Shown here: one piece after another, positions 1-6,840 of the stretch | Layout of the letters: each line of letters begins with the position of its first letter | How positions within the stretch are numbered: the first letter of the stretch is position 1 | Assembly (NCBI GenBank): GCA_018400535.1 | Contig: JAGYMQ010000037.1 | Location: 1 to 49,949 of the forward strand | Reading direction: 5' to 3' | From: Candidatus Cloacimonadota bacterium | Lineage (GTDB): Bacteria > Cloacimonadota > Cloacimonadia > Cloacimonadales > TCS61 | Length of the DNA stretch: 49,949 nt | The notes under the pieces: model-generated | What the model was told of the DNA's origin: nothing | Seen by the model: the letters and a program-made list of their open reading frames with translations, nothing else | Database searches by the model: none | Position numbers and translations under genes: made by a program

Positions 1-50
1 TCATCCTGAGCCCTTCGGCTTCGCTCAGGACAGGCTTAGTCGAAGGATGA
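1..50. repeat. REP-like palindromic repeat at left edge
   Basis: The outer arms TCATCCT (1-7) and AGGATGA (44-50) are inverted copies. Nested inside are CCTGAGC (5-11) with GCTCAGG (23-29), and CCTTCG with CGAAGG (41-46). The GC-rich, fold-back make-up differs from the AT-rich surroundings. It resembles the TTCGACTTCGCTCAGGATGA-type dispersed palindromes common in environmental bacterial genomes; that comparison is from memory. No second copy was noticed in this window. The element may continue to the left of the window. Confidence 0.7.
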
Positions 51-290
51 AAACAGAAAACAACCTAAAAAAGTATCATCTAACATACTTTTGTCACAGT
101 TTTTCACGAAATTGTTCGGAAAAGAAGCTTTTGTTTTTTCCCACATTTCGATCTTTATTATATCTCAGTTAATGTATTTGTTGAACAGTCTGTTATCATT
201 CATTGAGTTATCCGAGTTTGGAATGTTTTCAATTTTTTTAAAGTTTGACCACGCTACCAAGCAAAATCGGTGAAGATAATATTCCAGACA
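51..290. other. Gene-free stretch
   Basis: AT-rich sequence between the repeat and the trxA terminator. The only open frame of any length (91-273 plus) starts with TTG, has no ribosome binding site and a low-complexity hydrophobic translation, so I do not call a gene. No RNA gene or promoter was recognised. Confidence 0.6.
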
Positions 291-321
291 AATAAAAAAG
301 CTCCCGATAGTTGGGAGCTTT
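291..321 (-). terminator. Rho-independent terminator of groES-trxA
   Basis: A perfect 9-bp stem (297-305 with 313-321; AAAGCTCCC/GGGAGCTTT) with a 7-nt loop is followed on the minus strand by a run of six T (294-299). It lies 17 bases past the trxA stop codon and would end the groES-trxA transcript. Confidence 0.9.
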
Positions 322-337
322 CAGGATAAGTTCTGAT

Positions 338-658
338 TCATAATAAAGGTTTCAGCCTGCTTTCGATCTTCGTTTTATCGACTAGACCGACGATTTGATT
401 TACTACTTCTCCATCTTTGAAAAAAAGTAAAGTAGGGATCGACATGATCTGATACCGAGCTGCGATCGCAGGATTTTCATCGATATTCAGTTTCAAAGCT
501 TTCACTTCACCTGAATAATCCTCTGCCACGCTTTCCACATTTGGCGTCAGCGCTTTGCAAGGACCACACCAGGGTGCCCAAAGATCGATGATAACTGGAA
601 TATCTGATTTCAGGACTTCTTGTTCAAAATCGTCTTGATTTACATCTGCCAAAGCCAT
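338..658 (-). CDS. trxA: Thioredoxin
   Basis: Small dithiol redox protein of the cytoplasm. Its 106 residues are the normal size for thioredoxin. The active site WCGPCK is present at about residues 30-35, followed by the family's conserved Asp and the cis-Pro loop (SIPTLLFF). The start at ATG 658 is supported by AGGAAAG upstream. It lies 8 bases behind groES and ends at a strong terminator, so the two are probably one transcript. That pairs a reductant with a chaperonin cofactor under the same CIRCE-like control; the functional link is inferred. In an anaerobe it would serve ribonucleotide reductase (class II nrdJ lies in this window) and protein disulfide reduction. Identification is secure. 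Confidence 0.96.
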   Translation of the reverse strand: MALADVNQDDFEQEVLKSDIPVIIDLWAPWCGPCKALTPNVESVAEDYSGEVKALKLNIDENPAIAARYQIMSIPTLLFFKDGEVVNQIVGLVDKTKIESRLKPLL

Positions 659-666
659 AATCTTTC

Positions 667-936
667 CTATTTGACAAGGGCTAAAATATCTGAACGAGAA
701 ATGATCATCAGCTTTTCATCTTCGATATCAACTTCTGTTCCACCATATTTGGCATACAAAATCTTATCTCCGACTTTCACGTTTTCTTGCAGATCTTCAT
801 CATTACCGACTGCGATAACTTCTCCGAACTGAGGTTTTTCTTTCGCCGTATCAGGAATAATGATGCCACCTACATTTTTTTCTTCTAATTCCGTCGCTTT
901 GATAACGACTCGGTCATCTAAGGGTTTTAATTTCAT
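667..936 (-). CDS. groES: Co-chaperonin GroES (Cpn10)
   Basis: Forms the heptameric lid of the GroEL folding chamber. The 89-residue protein has the family's N-terminus (KLKPLDDRV), the mobile-loop region with GGIIIP, and the EVDIEDEKLMIISRSDILA-type C-terminus. I chose ATG 936 over ATG 948 because the upstream ATG is part of the Shine-Dalgarno sequence GGAGGA itself. GroES is normally followed by groEL. Here trxA follows, and there is no groEL in the window, so the partner must be encoded elsewhere. A CIRCE-like inverted repeat and a candidate promoter precede it. Confidence 0.96.
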   Translation of the reverse strand: MKLKPLDDRVVIKATELEEKNVGGIIIPDTAKEKPQFGEVIAVGNDEDLQENVKVGDKILYAKYGGTEVDIEDEKLMIISRSDILALVK

Positions 937-962
937 AATTTCCTCCATTAAATTTTTTCTAA

Positions 963-991
963 AATATAATTAATTTTTTAAAATTAGCAAA
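963..991 (-). promoter_or_regulatory. Candidate sigma70-type promoter of groES
   Basis: On the minus strand TTTGCT (986-991) and TATATT (963-968) are separated by 17 bases, about 25 bases before the groES start. The -10 box is good and the -35 box weak. The -35 box sits inside the right arm of the CIRCE-like operator, a sensible layout for repression. Assigned by eye only. Confidence 0.4.
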
Positions 992-1010
992 GACCTTTTT
1001 AGAGTGCCAG
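984..1010. promoter_or_regulatory. CIRCE-like HrcA operator (degenerate)
   Basis: Plus strand reads TTAGCAAAG, nine bases, GAGTGCCAG. The CIRCE consensus is TTAGCACTC, nine bases, GAGTGCTAA. The left arm matches at 6 of 9 positions and the right arm at 7 of 9, with the exact 9-base spacing and the expected location in front of a groE gene. The arms pair with each other only in part, so this could be a weakened operator or one fitted to a divergent HrcA. Confidence 0.55.
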
Positions 1011-1042
1011 CTTTTTGCGTCAAGTAAAAATTGCTGCTATTA

Positions 1043-2314
1043 TCAAGATGATGCAAGTCTGTTTCTGATTTCACTGATAATGCTGTCTAAAGGATATTCA
1101 TGCTGCACTCCGCTCGCCATATCTTTCAAAATAACTCTTTTCTTCACAAGTTCATCTTCTCCTAGGATCAAACAAAATTTCGCACCTGCTCTATTAGCAG
1201 CTTTCATCTGAGAACTGATCGATGTTCGGTCTGGATCGAATTCTACAGAAACATCATTTTGCCGTAATTCCTGCATAATTTTGATCCCAGTTTTCTGTGC
1301 TTTTGAACCGATATTCACAAAATATAGATCAGGAATATCTTCTGTTGCGAAACCGATCTTTTCAGTTTTCATCGCCAAAAGCAATCTTTCAAATCCGCCA
1401 GCAAAGCCGATTCCTGACTGATCTTTTCCACCCAATTTTTTTATCAAACCATCATAACGTCCACCACCGATAAGCGTGTTTTGCGCTCCCAGATTATTAT
1501 CAACGAATTCAAAAGCAGTTTGCGTGTAATAATCCAAACCGCGCACGATCCTGTGATTGATCTTGAACGAAATTTCCATTTCCTCGAGATGAGCTTGTAA
1601 TGCTTGGAAATTAGCAGCACAATCGTTATCCAGATAATCAAGCATCGAAGGTGCATCCACCGCGATCTTTTGACAAGATTTGACTTTGCAATCCAGAATC
1701 CGTTTTGGATTTTTATCCAGTCTTTTCTGGCAATCAGCGCAGAGTTCACCACGATAGGAAGAAAAATATTCTTGCAAAGCTTTGTCATAATCTTTCGCAC
1801 AATTTTCACAACCGATGCTATTGATCTGCAATTGATAATTTTCCAAACCCAATTTCTTTAAAAAATGATCGGCAAGAGCGATGACTTCGGCATCAATGTA
1901 TGGAGAAACGCTGCCAATATTTTCGATCCCATATTGATAGAACTGACGGTGTCTTCCCTTTTGCGGTCGATCATAGCGAAACATTGGACCGAGATAAAAA
2001 AGTTTGGAAGTATTATTTTTTACATGCAAACCATTTTCGATATAAGCACGAACAACAGAAGCAGTTCCTTCCGGGCGCAAAGCAAAGATCCTTCCTTTTT
2101 TATCTTGAAATTTATACATCTCTTTTTCCACGATATCTGAAGTATCGCCGACAGTTCGCTCGAAAATATTGCTATCTTCAAAGATCGGGGTTTCTATCTC
2201 ACGATAATTAAAGAGTCTGGCAGTCTGACGAAATAGCGCTCGAACATATTGCCACTTATAGCTTTCTCCTGGTAAAATGTCGTAAGTGCCACGTGGTGCT
2301 TTATATTTCGGCAT
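1043..2314 (-). CDS. hisS: Histidine--tRNA ligase
   Basis: Class II aminoacyl-tRNA synthetase that charges tRNA-His. The 423 residues match the family's usual length. The N-terminus (YKAPRGTYDILP) is typical; the HisRS-specific motifs RGLDYYTQTAFEF and GGGRYDGLI are intact, and an anticodon-binding domain with VSVEFD closes the protein. An in-frame ATG lies 129 bases upstream (2443), but that extension runs straight through the SRP RNA gene. ATG 2314 follows a clean GGAGGA, so I use it. No terminator is visible between the SRP RNA and this gene, so hisS may be read from the SRP RNA promoter. Confidence 0.96.
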   Translation of the reverse strand: MPKYKAPRGTYDILPGESYKWQYVRALFRQTARLFNYREIETPIFEDSNIFERTVGDTSDIVEKEMYKFQDKKGRIFALRPEGTASVVRAYIENGLHVKNNTSKLFYLGPMFRYDRPQKGRHRQFYQYGIENIGSVSPYIDAEVIALADHFLKKLGLENYQLQINSIGCENCAKDYDKALQEYFSSYRGELCADCQKRLDKNPKRILDCKVKSCQKIAVDAPSMLDYLDNDCAANFQALQAHLEEMEISFKINHRIVRGLDYYTQTAFEFVDNNLGAQNTLIGGGRYDGLIKKLGGKDQSGIGFAGGFERLLLAMKTEKIGFATEDIPDLYFVNIGSKAQKTGIKIMQELRQNDVSVEFDPDRTSISSQMKAANRAGAKFCLILGEDELVKKRVILKDMASGVQHEYPLDSIISEIRNRLASS

Positions 2315-2353
2315 TTTTCCTCCAAGATCACTGCTGATCCAGTTATTTTGATA

Positions 2354-2620
2354 AAGTGTGCACCTGCACTCGATACCTATTTTAGAGCAGGAAAAGAGAG
2401 CCAGCTCAGAGCAAGTGGACCGACGGCACATTGCGAAAACCACTTAGTGCTGCTTCCTTCCGGATCTGACACGATTCATAGCTCACAATTGCGTCGGGCT
2501 TGCTCCTCGACACCACTTTTCTTTCCGACAATAAAAATCAGTATTCTCGTGCAGGAATTCAGCCCCGCTATAGCGGTTTGCGGGTTACAGGGCACCGCTA
2601 ACTCCCCGCCTAGCACACAA
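2354..2620 (-). ncRNA. ffs: Signal recognition particle RNA, large (Alu-containing) type
   Basis: The SRP domain is unmistakable on the minus strand: GTCAGATCCGGAAGGAAGCA carries the GGA/GGAAGCAGC tetraloop and symmetric loop that bind Ffh. The 5' part (GTGCTAGGCGGGGAGTTAGC, then GGTGCCCTGTAACCCGCAA) matches the Alu domain of the Bacillus scRNA type, so this is the about 265-nt long form and not a short 4.5S RNA. The terminal helix pairs GTGTGC at the 5' end with GCACAC at the 3' end, which sets the ends to within a few bases. The RNA directs ribosomes making membrane or exported proteins to FtsY. Confidence 0.95.
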
Positions 2621-2623
2621 GCT

Positions 2624-2653
2624 GTAAAATTTTTTTCAAGGGTTTGATGTCAA
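2624..2653 (-). promoter_or_regulatory. Candidate promoter of the SRP RNA
   Basis: On the minus strand a perfect TTGACA (2648-2653) is followed after 17 bases by ATTTTA (2625-2630). Transcription would start about seven bases further on, where the folded 5' end of the SRP RNA is predicted. The -10 box is poor, but the agreement in position supports the call. Confidence 0.55.
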
Positions 2654-2748
2654 GTTTTGTGTATGATGTGATCAATTTGAAACGATATTTTGTAAATATT
2701 TTTCTTTGAATTCAACAAAAAACAATTAATTATAATAGATTTTTATTA

Positions 2749-2940
2749 TCAAAACATGTAATATATTTTTTCAAACCATTGCGAAGTTCTGCGGTCATCC
2801 ACAAGGTTTCGCTTTTCCAGATCACGCAAAACTAATGTTGGATTTTGGTGACTGAAACAAGAAAGTAATGTTTTCGTTCTTTCCTCACCGAATTGGCTGA
2901 TCAAAATTGTTTCTTGCTCCGCTGCTGATATGAAATAAAT
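2749..2940 (-). pseudogene. Possible coding remnant beside tRNA-Ser
   Basis: A minus-strand frame runs open for about 63 codons from just inside the tRNA 3' end to a TGA at 2749-2751. Its translation looks protein-like (it includes QNPTLVLRDLEKRNLVDDRR and ends in WFEKIYYMF). It has no ATG or GTG start and no ribosome binding site. The in-frame codon upstream is a TGA inside the tRNA. I do not recognise the family. It could be the 3' end of a gene left after a deletion or an integration at the tRNA end, or it may be chance. Confidence 0.3.
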
Positions 2941-3029
2941 GGCGGAGAGTCAGGGATTCGAACCCCGGGTCCAGAAACCTGGACAACGGTTTTCGAGACC
3001 GCCCCGTTCGACCGCTCCGGCAACTCTCC
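2940..3029 (-). tRNA. tRNA-Ser (anticodon CGA)
   Basis: The 90-nt class II tRNA has acceptor arms GGAGAGT/ACTCTCC, discriminator G and an encoded CCA (2940-2942). The D arm has CCGG..., the anticodon stem-loop reads GCGGT-CTCGAAA-ACCGT with anticodon CGA, and there is a long variable arm (GTCCAGG/CCTGGAC type) and a GGTTCGAATCC T arm. It reads UCG codons. Transcription is on the minus strand; a candidate promoter lies just upstream. Confidence 0.96.
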
Positions 3030-3039
3030 GCATCTTGTT

Positions 3040-3069
3040 CAAATATTTTTTTTACAATTATTATATCAA
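3040..3069 (-). promoter_or_regulatory. Candidate promoter of tRNA-Ser
   Basis: On the minus strand TTGATA (3064-3069) and TATTTG (3040-3045) are 18 bases apart, and the implied start lies a few bases before the tRNA 5' end. Both boxes are imperfect. The tail of the neighbouring VWA gene ends 19 bases upstream of the -35 box, so read-through could also supply the tRNA. Confidence 0.35.
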
Positions 3070-3087
3070 CCAGAAATTTTCAGAATT

Positions 3088-5082
3088 TTATAATAATCCC
3101 CATCTTTTTCTCAAATACAATTCCAGGCAAAAAGCCGAAATGAATAATGCTATAAAATACCATTTTTTGTAGATAGGTATCTCATTTTTTATCTCTATAC
3201 TCTTGCTGGAAGCTTGATCTAAAGAATGATCAGCTAATTTTTTTTCAGTTAGAACATCGCCTTTTGTTTGACTGGAAATGTAGGAAAGCAAAGGAATATT
3301 AAAACCTATATCAAAATTTTCTGGATTGTCTTTATTAACAATGAATTCACCTTTTGTGCGCAATTGCAATTTGCTGCTTTCTATTTCGTAGTGATAATCT
3401 CCTGCAGACAAGGAATTGATCTTTAGAAAATATTCATCATCTGCTGCCAGCAAAAATTTTTCCAAAACAATATCATCCTTTTCGTCGAAGAGAGTTAATT
3501 TTGCATTCAATTCACGGATAGGTGCGAGCTTTTCATCAAAAGCCTGCAAGATCACTTTCACTGTTTCACCTGCGTAATAGGCATTTTTATCTGGATATGA
3601 AACGAAACGTTCGCTGGCTTTCTGTCCTAACCATTGCAAGATATCACTGATAAACTTTGAGAATTTTCCCTCTTCAGACCAGAGCTGCCACTTCCATAGA
3701 TTCAGAAATGTGAACTGGAGTAGATTCCCCTTTACGTTCAAAAGGATCGCTGGCGAGTTTTCTTGATTATTCATCCGCGCCAGAATTTTTGCCTGCAATT
3801 TAGCTTCTGTATAGAAATATTCAACAGGTGGAATATCTTCGATAGTTAAATTATCCATAACCGAAAAAGAATGATAGCGTTGGCTTTCTTCAGTCAGTCT
3901 GAAAGTAGATTTGAAGGTTTTTGTAATTTCCAGATCGTTTGCGGGTAAATAATTGGCCAAAGCTGTTATTACCTTTCCACAAGAGAGCAAACCACCGCCT
4001 TGATCCAAGTAGTTTGCTATCAATTCTCTATCTGCCTTTTGCAAAGAAAAATTTCCAGTATTGATAATGACAATAACTGCTACTTCTTGCAACATATCAG
4101 CAAGATCGACGATTTTCCCATTACGGGTGAATCTATCTCTTTTCAAGAGGAATTCGTGGTGCCAGCGTGGATTTTTTTGGATCACATCGATAATAAATTT
4201 CACGTCCCAATTCAGAGTTTCCGAAAGAAGCAAAATATTGGTTTTCTGTTCTTTGATCTGGATCGCACCATTAATTTCGTTATTATCAAGATTTGTTTCC
4301 TGCAATAAATCAGTTTTAAGAAGAATAGTAAATTTTTTCAAACCCGCACTTATGAAACGTTGTTCAAGTTCGATCGTTTGGATTGGTTCTTTAGAGAAAT
4401 CCAATTTTTTAGTTTGTAATACATTATTATTTTGCGATAAGATCAGTTCAGCTTCTTTCTGGAAGTTTTGCGCTTTCACAGTAATATGGAGCGGAGTTGC
4501 TTCGTTTTTATATCCAACCTTATTATATTTAACCTCATCGAGCGCTAGATCACTCTCTTGAATTTCAGAGCCTGGATCGAAAGAATGGATCGGAATGTCA
4601 AGATTATTGATCGCTTGCAATTCATCATCTTTGAACCAGCCGTCTGATAAAAGGTAGATCGCTTCCACATCCTGAAATTGTGAATCTGTAGCTAATTCTT
4701 CGAGAGTTCTGGTGAGCTCTGTGGAATTTTTTCCTCCATCCAGTCCTTGAGCAAATTCATAAGTTTTAATCTGATAATTTTTGTCTTTTGCTTTTTTTTC
4801 AATCGCCTTTCGAAAGCTTTCCAATTTTGTGGTTTTGGATTCGTTATCTTCCATCAATTCCATACTTTGCGAGACATCATCCAAAAGAATTATACGCGCA
4901 TTTTTTATTTTACTACTGATAAATTTCAAGATCGGATTGAAAAGCAGAAAGATCAAGATTATCAGCACAATCGCCCGTAGTGAAATGAGCAGATATTTGC
5001 GCCAGCCTTCTATTTCTGGAACTGTGTGCCGATAAAAATAGATGACGATCAATATTGCTATTATTATTGGAATTATAATCAT
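3088..5082 (-). CDS. VWA-domain membrane protein (BatA/GATase-like family)
   Basis: The 664-residue protein has two N-terminal membrane helices (about 2-18 and 31-51). A von Willebrand A domain follows, with an intact MIDAS start (D69, S71, S73 in LLDDVSQSM) and a YLLSDGW strand. A central region resembles the Rossmann-like glutamine-amidotransferase fold of this family (ANYLDQGGGLLSCG). Beta-rich segments follow, and one helix near 640-658 closes the protein. Most of it should lie outside the cytoplasmic membrane. I chose ATG 5082 because it comes 1 base after the preceding stop and begins the membrane helix; ATG 5148 would overlap that gene by 65 bases. It ends the long fatty-acid-to-rnc run. 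Family role is unknown; protein-protein contact through the metal site is the usual proposal. Confidence 0.8.
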   Translation of the reverse strand: MIIIPIIIAILIVIYFYRHTVPEIEGWRKYLLISLRAIVLIILIFLLFNPILKFISSKIKNARIILLDDVSQSMELMEDNESKTTKLESFRKAIEKKAKDKNYQIKTYEFAQGLDGGKNSTELTRTLEELATDSQFQDVEAIYLLSDGWFKDDELQAINNLDIPIHSFDPGSEIQESDLALDEVKYNKVGYKNEATPLHITVKAQNFQKEAELILSQNNNVLQTKKLDFSKEPIQTIELEQRFISAGLKKFTILLKTDLLQETNLDNNEINGAIQIKEQKTNILLLSETLNWDVKFIIDVIQKNPRWHHEFLLKRDRFTRNGKIVDLADMLQEVAVIVIINTGNFSLQKADRELIANYLDQGGGLLSCGKVITALANYLPANDLEITKTFKSTFRLTEESQRYHSFSVMDNLTIEDIPPVEYFYTEAKLQAKILARMNNQENSPAILLNVKGNLLQFTFLNLWKWQLWSEEGKFSKFISDILQWLGQKASERFVSYPDKNAYYAGETVKVILQAFDEKLAPIRELNAKLTLFDEKDDIVLEKFLLAADDEYFLKINSLSAGDYHYEIESSKLQLRTKGEFIVNKDNPENFDIGFNIPLLSYISSQTKGDVLTEKKLADHSLDQASSKSIEIKNEIPIYKKWYFIALFISAFCLELYLRKRWGLL

Positions 5083-5083
5083 A

Positions 5084-6064
5084 TTACCAGAATTTCTCAG
5101 CTGCTTTTTCTGTGAATAAAAAATTATGTCTTTCCAATTTATGATCAACCAAAATGGGAAGTTTTGTCCTGCCTAATTTTGTCTTTAAGTTACTAAGCAT
5201 TCTTTTTTTGAATCCCAAAAAAAGGGAAATATCCCGAGCAGAGATCTGCAAAGTTTTATCTTGAAAATTTTCCACAATTTTCTGCTGCAAAATTCTGCTG
5301 TGCACAAGTTCACCAAAAGCTTGATGATAGGGACCAGCTACGATATTTTTGGGATCGATATCGGAATGTAAACCCAATTTTGCAATATCAATATCTGGAA
5401 TAGAACGCAATAATCTGGCTGTAACTAAAACCGCTCTTTCTAAGGACAAGGGAGAATAAACTGATATCTGATAGAGCTTTTCTAACAATGTATTTTTCAA
5501 AACGATCGTTGGATAGATCCTGACAAAAGCAAGAGAAATATCTTTTGTAGTTTTGATGGTCTCTGTCCAAGAAGCTGTTGAAAATCCAGGTAAGCCCGGC
5601 ATCAATTGAATTCCCAATTCAAAATTTCTAGATTTAATCAAATTGCAGCTTTCTATAGCTTGGTCTCGATCATAACCACGTCGGCTCTTTTTCAGGACAA
5701 GGTCAGAAAAGCTCTGCACGCCAAGTTCGATTGTTCGAATGTGATGAGCTTCACAGAAATCCAAAATATCGTTATCGATAAAATCAGGACGCGTTGAGAT
5801 CCTTATTCCTTGCAGCTCTTGATGATATGGTGCACTCAACTTCAATAATTTTTTTTGTAATGACATTTCCAGATTGGTGAAAGTTCCACCAAAAAAGGCA
5901 ATTTGTTTGGGAATATTTTTGTTCTGATGACAAAATTTTTGGATCATTATTTTCATTTTTGCAAAATCGATCTTGTTTTCGGCATGTGTAATTGCCTGTT
6001 GATCACAGAAAACACATTGGAAAGGACAGCCCAGATTGGGAATGAAAAGTGGCAGGATCTTCAT
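5084..6064 (-). CDS. Elp3-like radical SAM protein
   Basis: The 326-residue protein carries the radical SAM signature CPFQCVFC (CxxxCxxC) at about residues 13-20, which holds a [4Fe-4S] cluster for S-adenosylmethionine cleavage. The GGTFTNL motif (about 59-65), the ISTRPDFID strand and the ELGVQSFSD strand are typical of the Elp3/HemN-like branch. It lacks the acetyltransferase domain of true Elp3. Such short homologues often lie next to rnc in anaerobes (from memory), as here: its ATG overlaps the rnc stop (ATGA). The substrate is unknown; RNA modification is plausible from the family and the rnc linkage. Confidence 0.85.
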   Translation of the reverse strand: MKILPLFIPNLGCPFQCVFCDQQAITHAENKIDFAKMKIMIQKFCHQNKNIPKQIAFFGGTFTNLEMSLQKKLLKLSAPYHQELQGIRISTRPDFIDNDILDFCEAHHIRTIELGVQSFSDLVLKKSRRGYDRDQAIESCNLIKSRNFELGIQLMPGLPGFSTASWTETIKTTKDISLAFVRIYPTIVLKNTLLEKLYQISVYSPLSLERAVLVTARLLRSIPDIDIAKLGLHSDIDPKNIVAGPYHQAFGELVHSRILQQKIVENFQDKTLQISARDISLFLGFKKRMLSNLKTKLGRTKLPILVDHKLERHNFLFTEKAAEKFW

Positions 6065-6804
6065 TTAAGATTCAATTTTTCGCAAGCTCTTTTGGCTGCA
6101 TTTTGATGAGCTTCTTTTTTTGTTGCTCCTTTGCCTGTGCCAAAAGATCTATTTTCCCAAAAAACTTCAGCAGTAAATTCTTTCTTGTGTTCAGGTCCTT
6201 TCTCTGCAGTGATCTCATATTTTGGAACTTCTTTGCCTTTTGATTGAAAATATTCTTGTAAAATACTTTTATAATTTTTCAGATTTTTATCTGAAATGAA
6301 ATTTCTTGCTTCTGCCAAAATAAATTTTTCGATAAATCTCTTCGTCGGTTGAAAACCGCCATCAAGAAATATCGCACAGATCAAAGATTCCATAGCATTA
6401 CCGAGAACCGAACTTACAGAAATGGATCGATTTGTCGAAGCATCCAGATTTAATAGAAGAAATTTCTGCAGATCAATTTCCTTTGCCTTCAAATTCAGAT
6501 ATTTGCGCGAAACGATCTTTGCTTTTAATTTGGATAATTCACCTTCAGAATAATCAGGATATTTGTGAAAAATATGTTCCGAAACCAACAGCCCGAGAAC
6601 TGCATCTCCCAGAAATTCCATCCGTTCAAAAGAAAGGTCTTCGTGTTGCATTTTATCATGGGAGGTGTGGGTCAAGGCAACCGTTGCGATCATTTTATTG
6701 CGGAAAGTATAATTGATGATCTTTTCCAGATTAACCAGATTGGGATGAGTAACCTGATTTTTATCGGTCAGGAAAGATTTCATTTTGTGAAAAAAATTTG
6801 TCAT
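6061..6804 (-). CDS. rnc: Ribonuclease III
   Basis: Double-strand-specific endoribonuclease for rRNA and mRNA processing. The catalytic signature ERMEFLGDAVLGL is intact, the second metal-site segment reads GNAMESLICAIFLDGG, and the C-terminal dsRNA-binding domain ends GKGATKKEAHQNAAKRACEKL. The reading frame can be extended to a TTG at 6837, but that extension would translate straight through a perfect GC-rich hairpin (6815-6834). I prefer ATG 6804 (247 residues). Neither start has a good ribosome binding site, so coupling to fabF is likely. It is followed with ATGA overlap by the radical SAM gene. Confidence 0.93.
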   Translation of the reverse strand: MTNFFHKMKSFLTDKNQVTHPNLVNLEKIINYTFRNKMIATVALTHTSHDKMQHEDLSFERMEFLGDAVLGLLVSEHIFHKYPDYSEGELSKLKAKIVSRKYLNLKAKEIDLQKFLLLNLDASTNRSISVSSVLGNAMESLICAIFLDGGFQPTKRFIEKFILAEARNFISDKNLKNYKSILQEYFQSKGKEVPKYEITAEKGPEHKKEFTAEVFWENRSFGTGKGATKKEAHQNAAKRACEKLNLK

Positions 6805-6814
6805 GATATAGTAA

Positions 6815-6834
6815 GGCGAGTATATGAACTCGCC
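6815..6834 (-). promoter_or_regulatory. Intergenic hairpin between fabF and rnc
   Basis: A 7-bp perfect stem (GGCGAGT/ACTCGCC) with a 6-nt loop lies in the 36 bases between fabF and the preferred rnc start. There is no T run, so it is not a standard terminator. It could be a processing site, an mRNA stabiliser or a translation control for rnc. RNase III controls its own message by cleaving a 5' hairpin in Escherichia coli, though that hairpin is much longer. Confidence 0.55.
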
Positions 6835-6840
6835 CAAAAT

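Noticed and set aside
91-273. 60-codon plus-strand frame near the left edge
   Set aside because: TTG start, no ribosome binding site, low-complexity translation.
2315-2443. N-terminal extension of hisS
   Set aside because: It runs through the SRP RNA gene, and ATG 2314 has a strong binding site and the family N-terminus.
6805-6837. TTG start for rnc at 6837
   Set aside because: It would place a perfect GC-rich hairpin inside the coding sequence and has no ribosome binding site.
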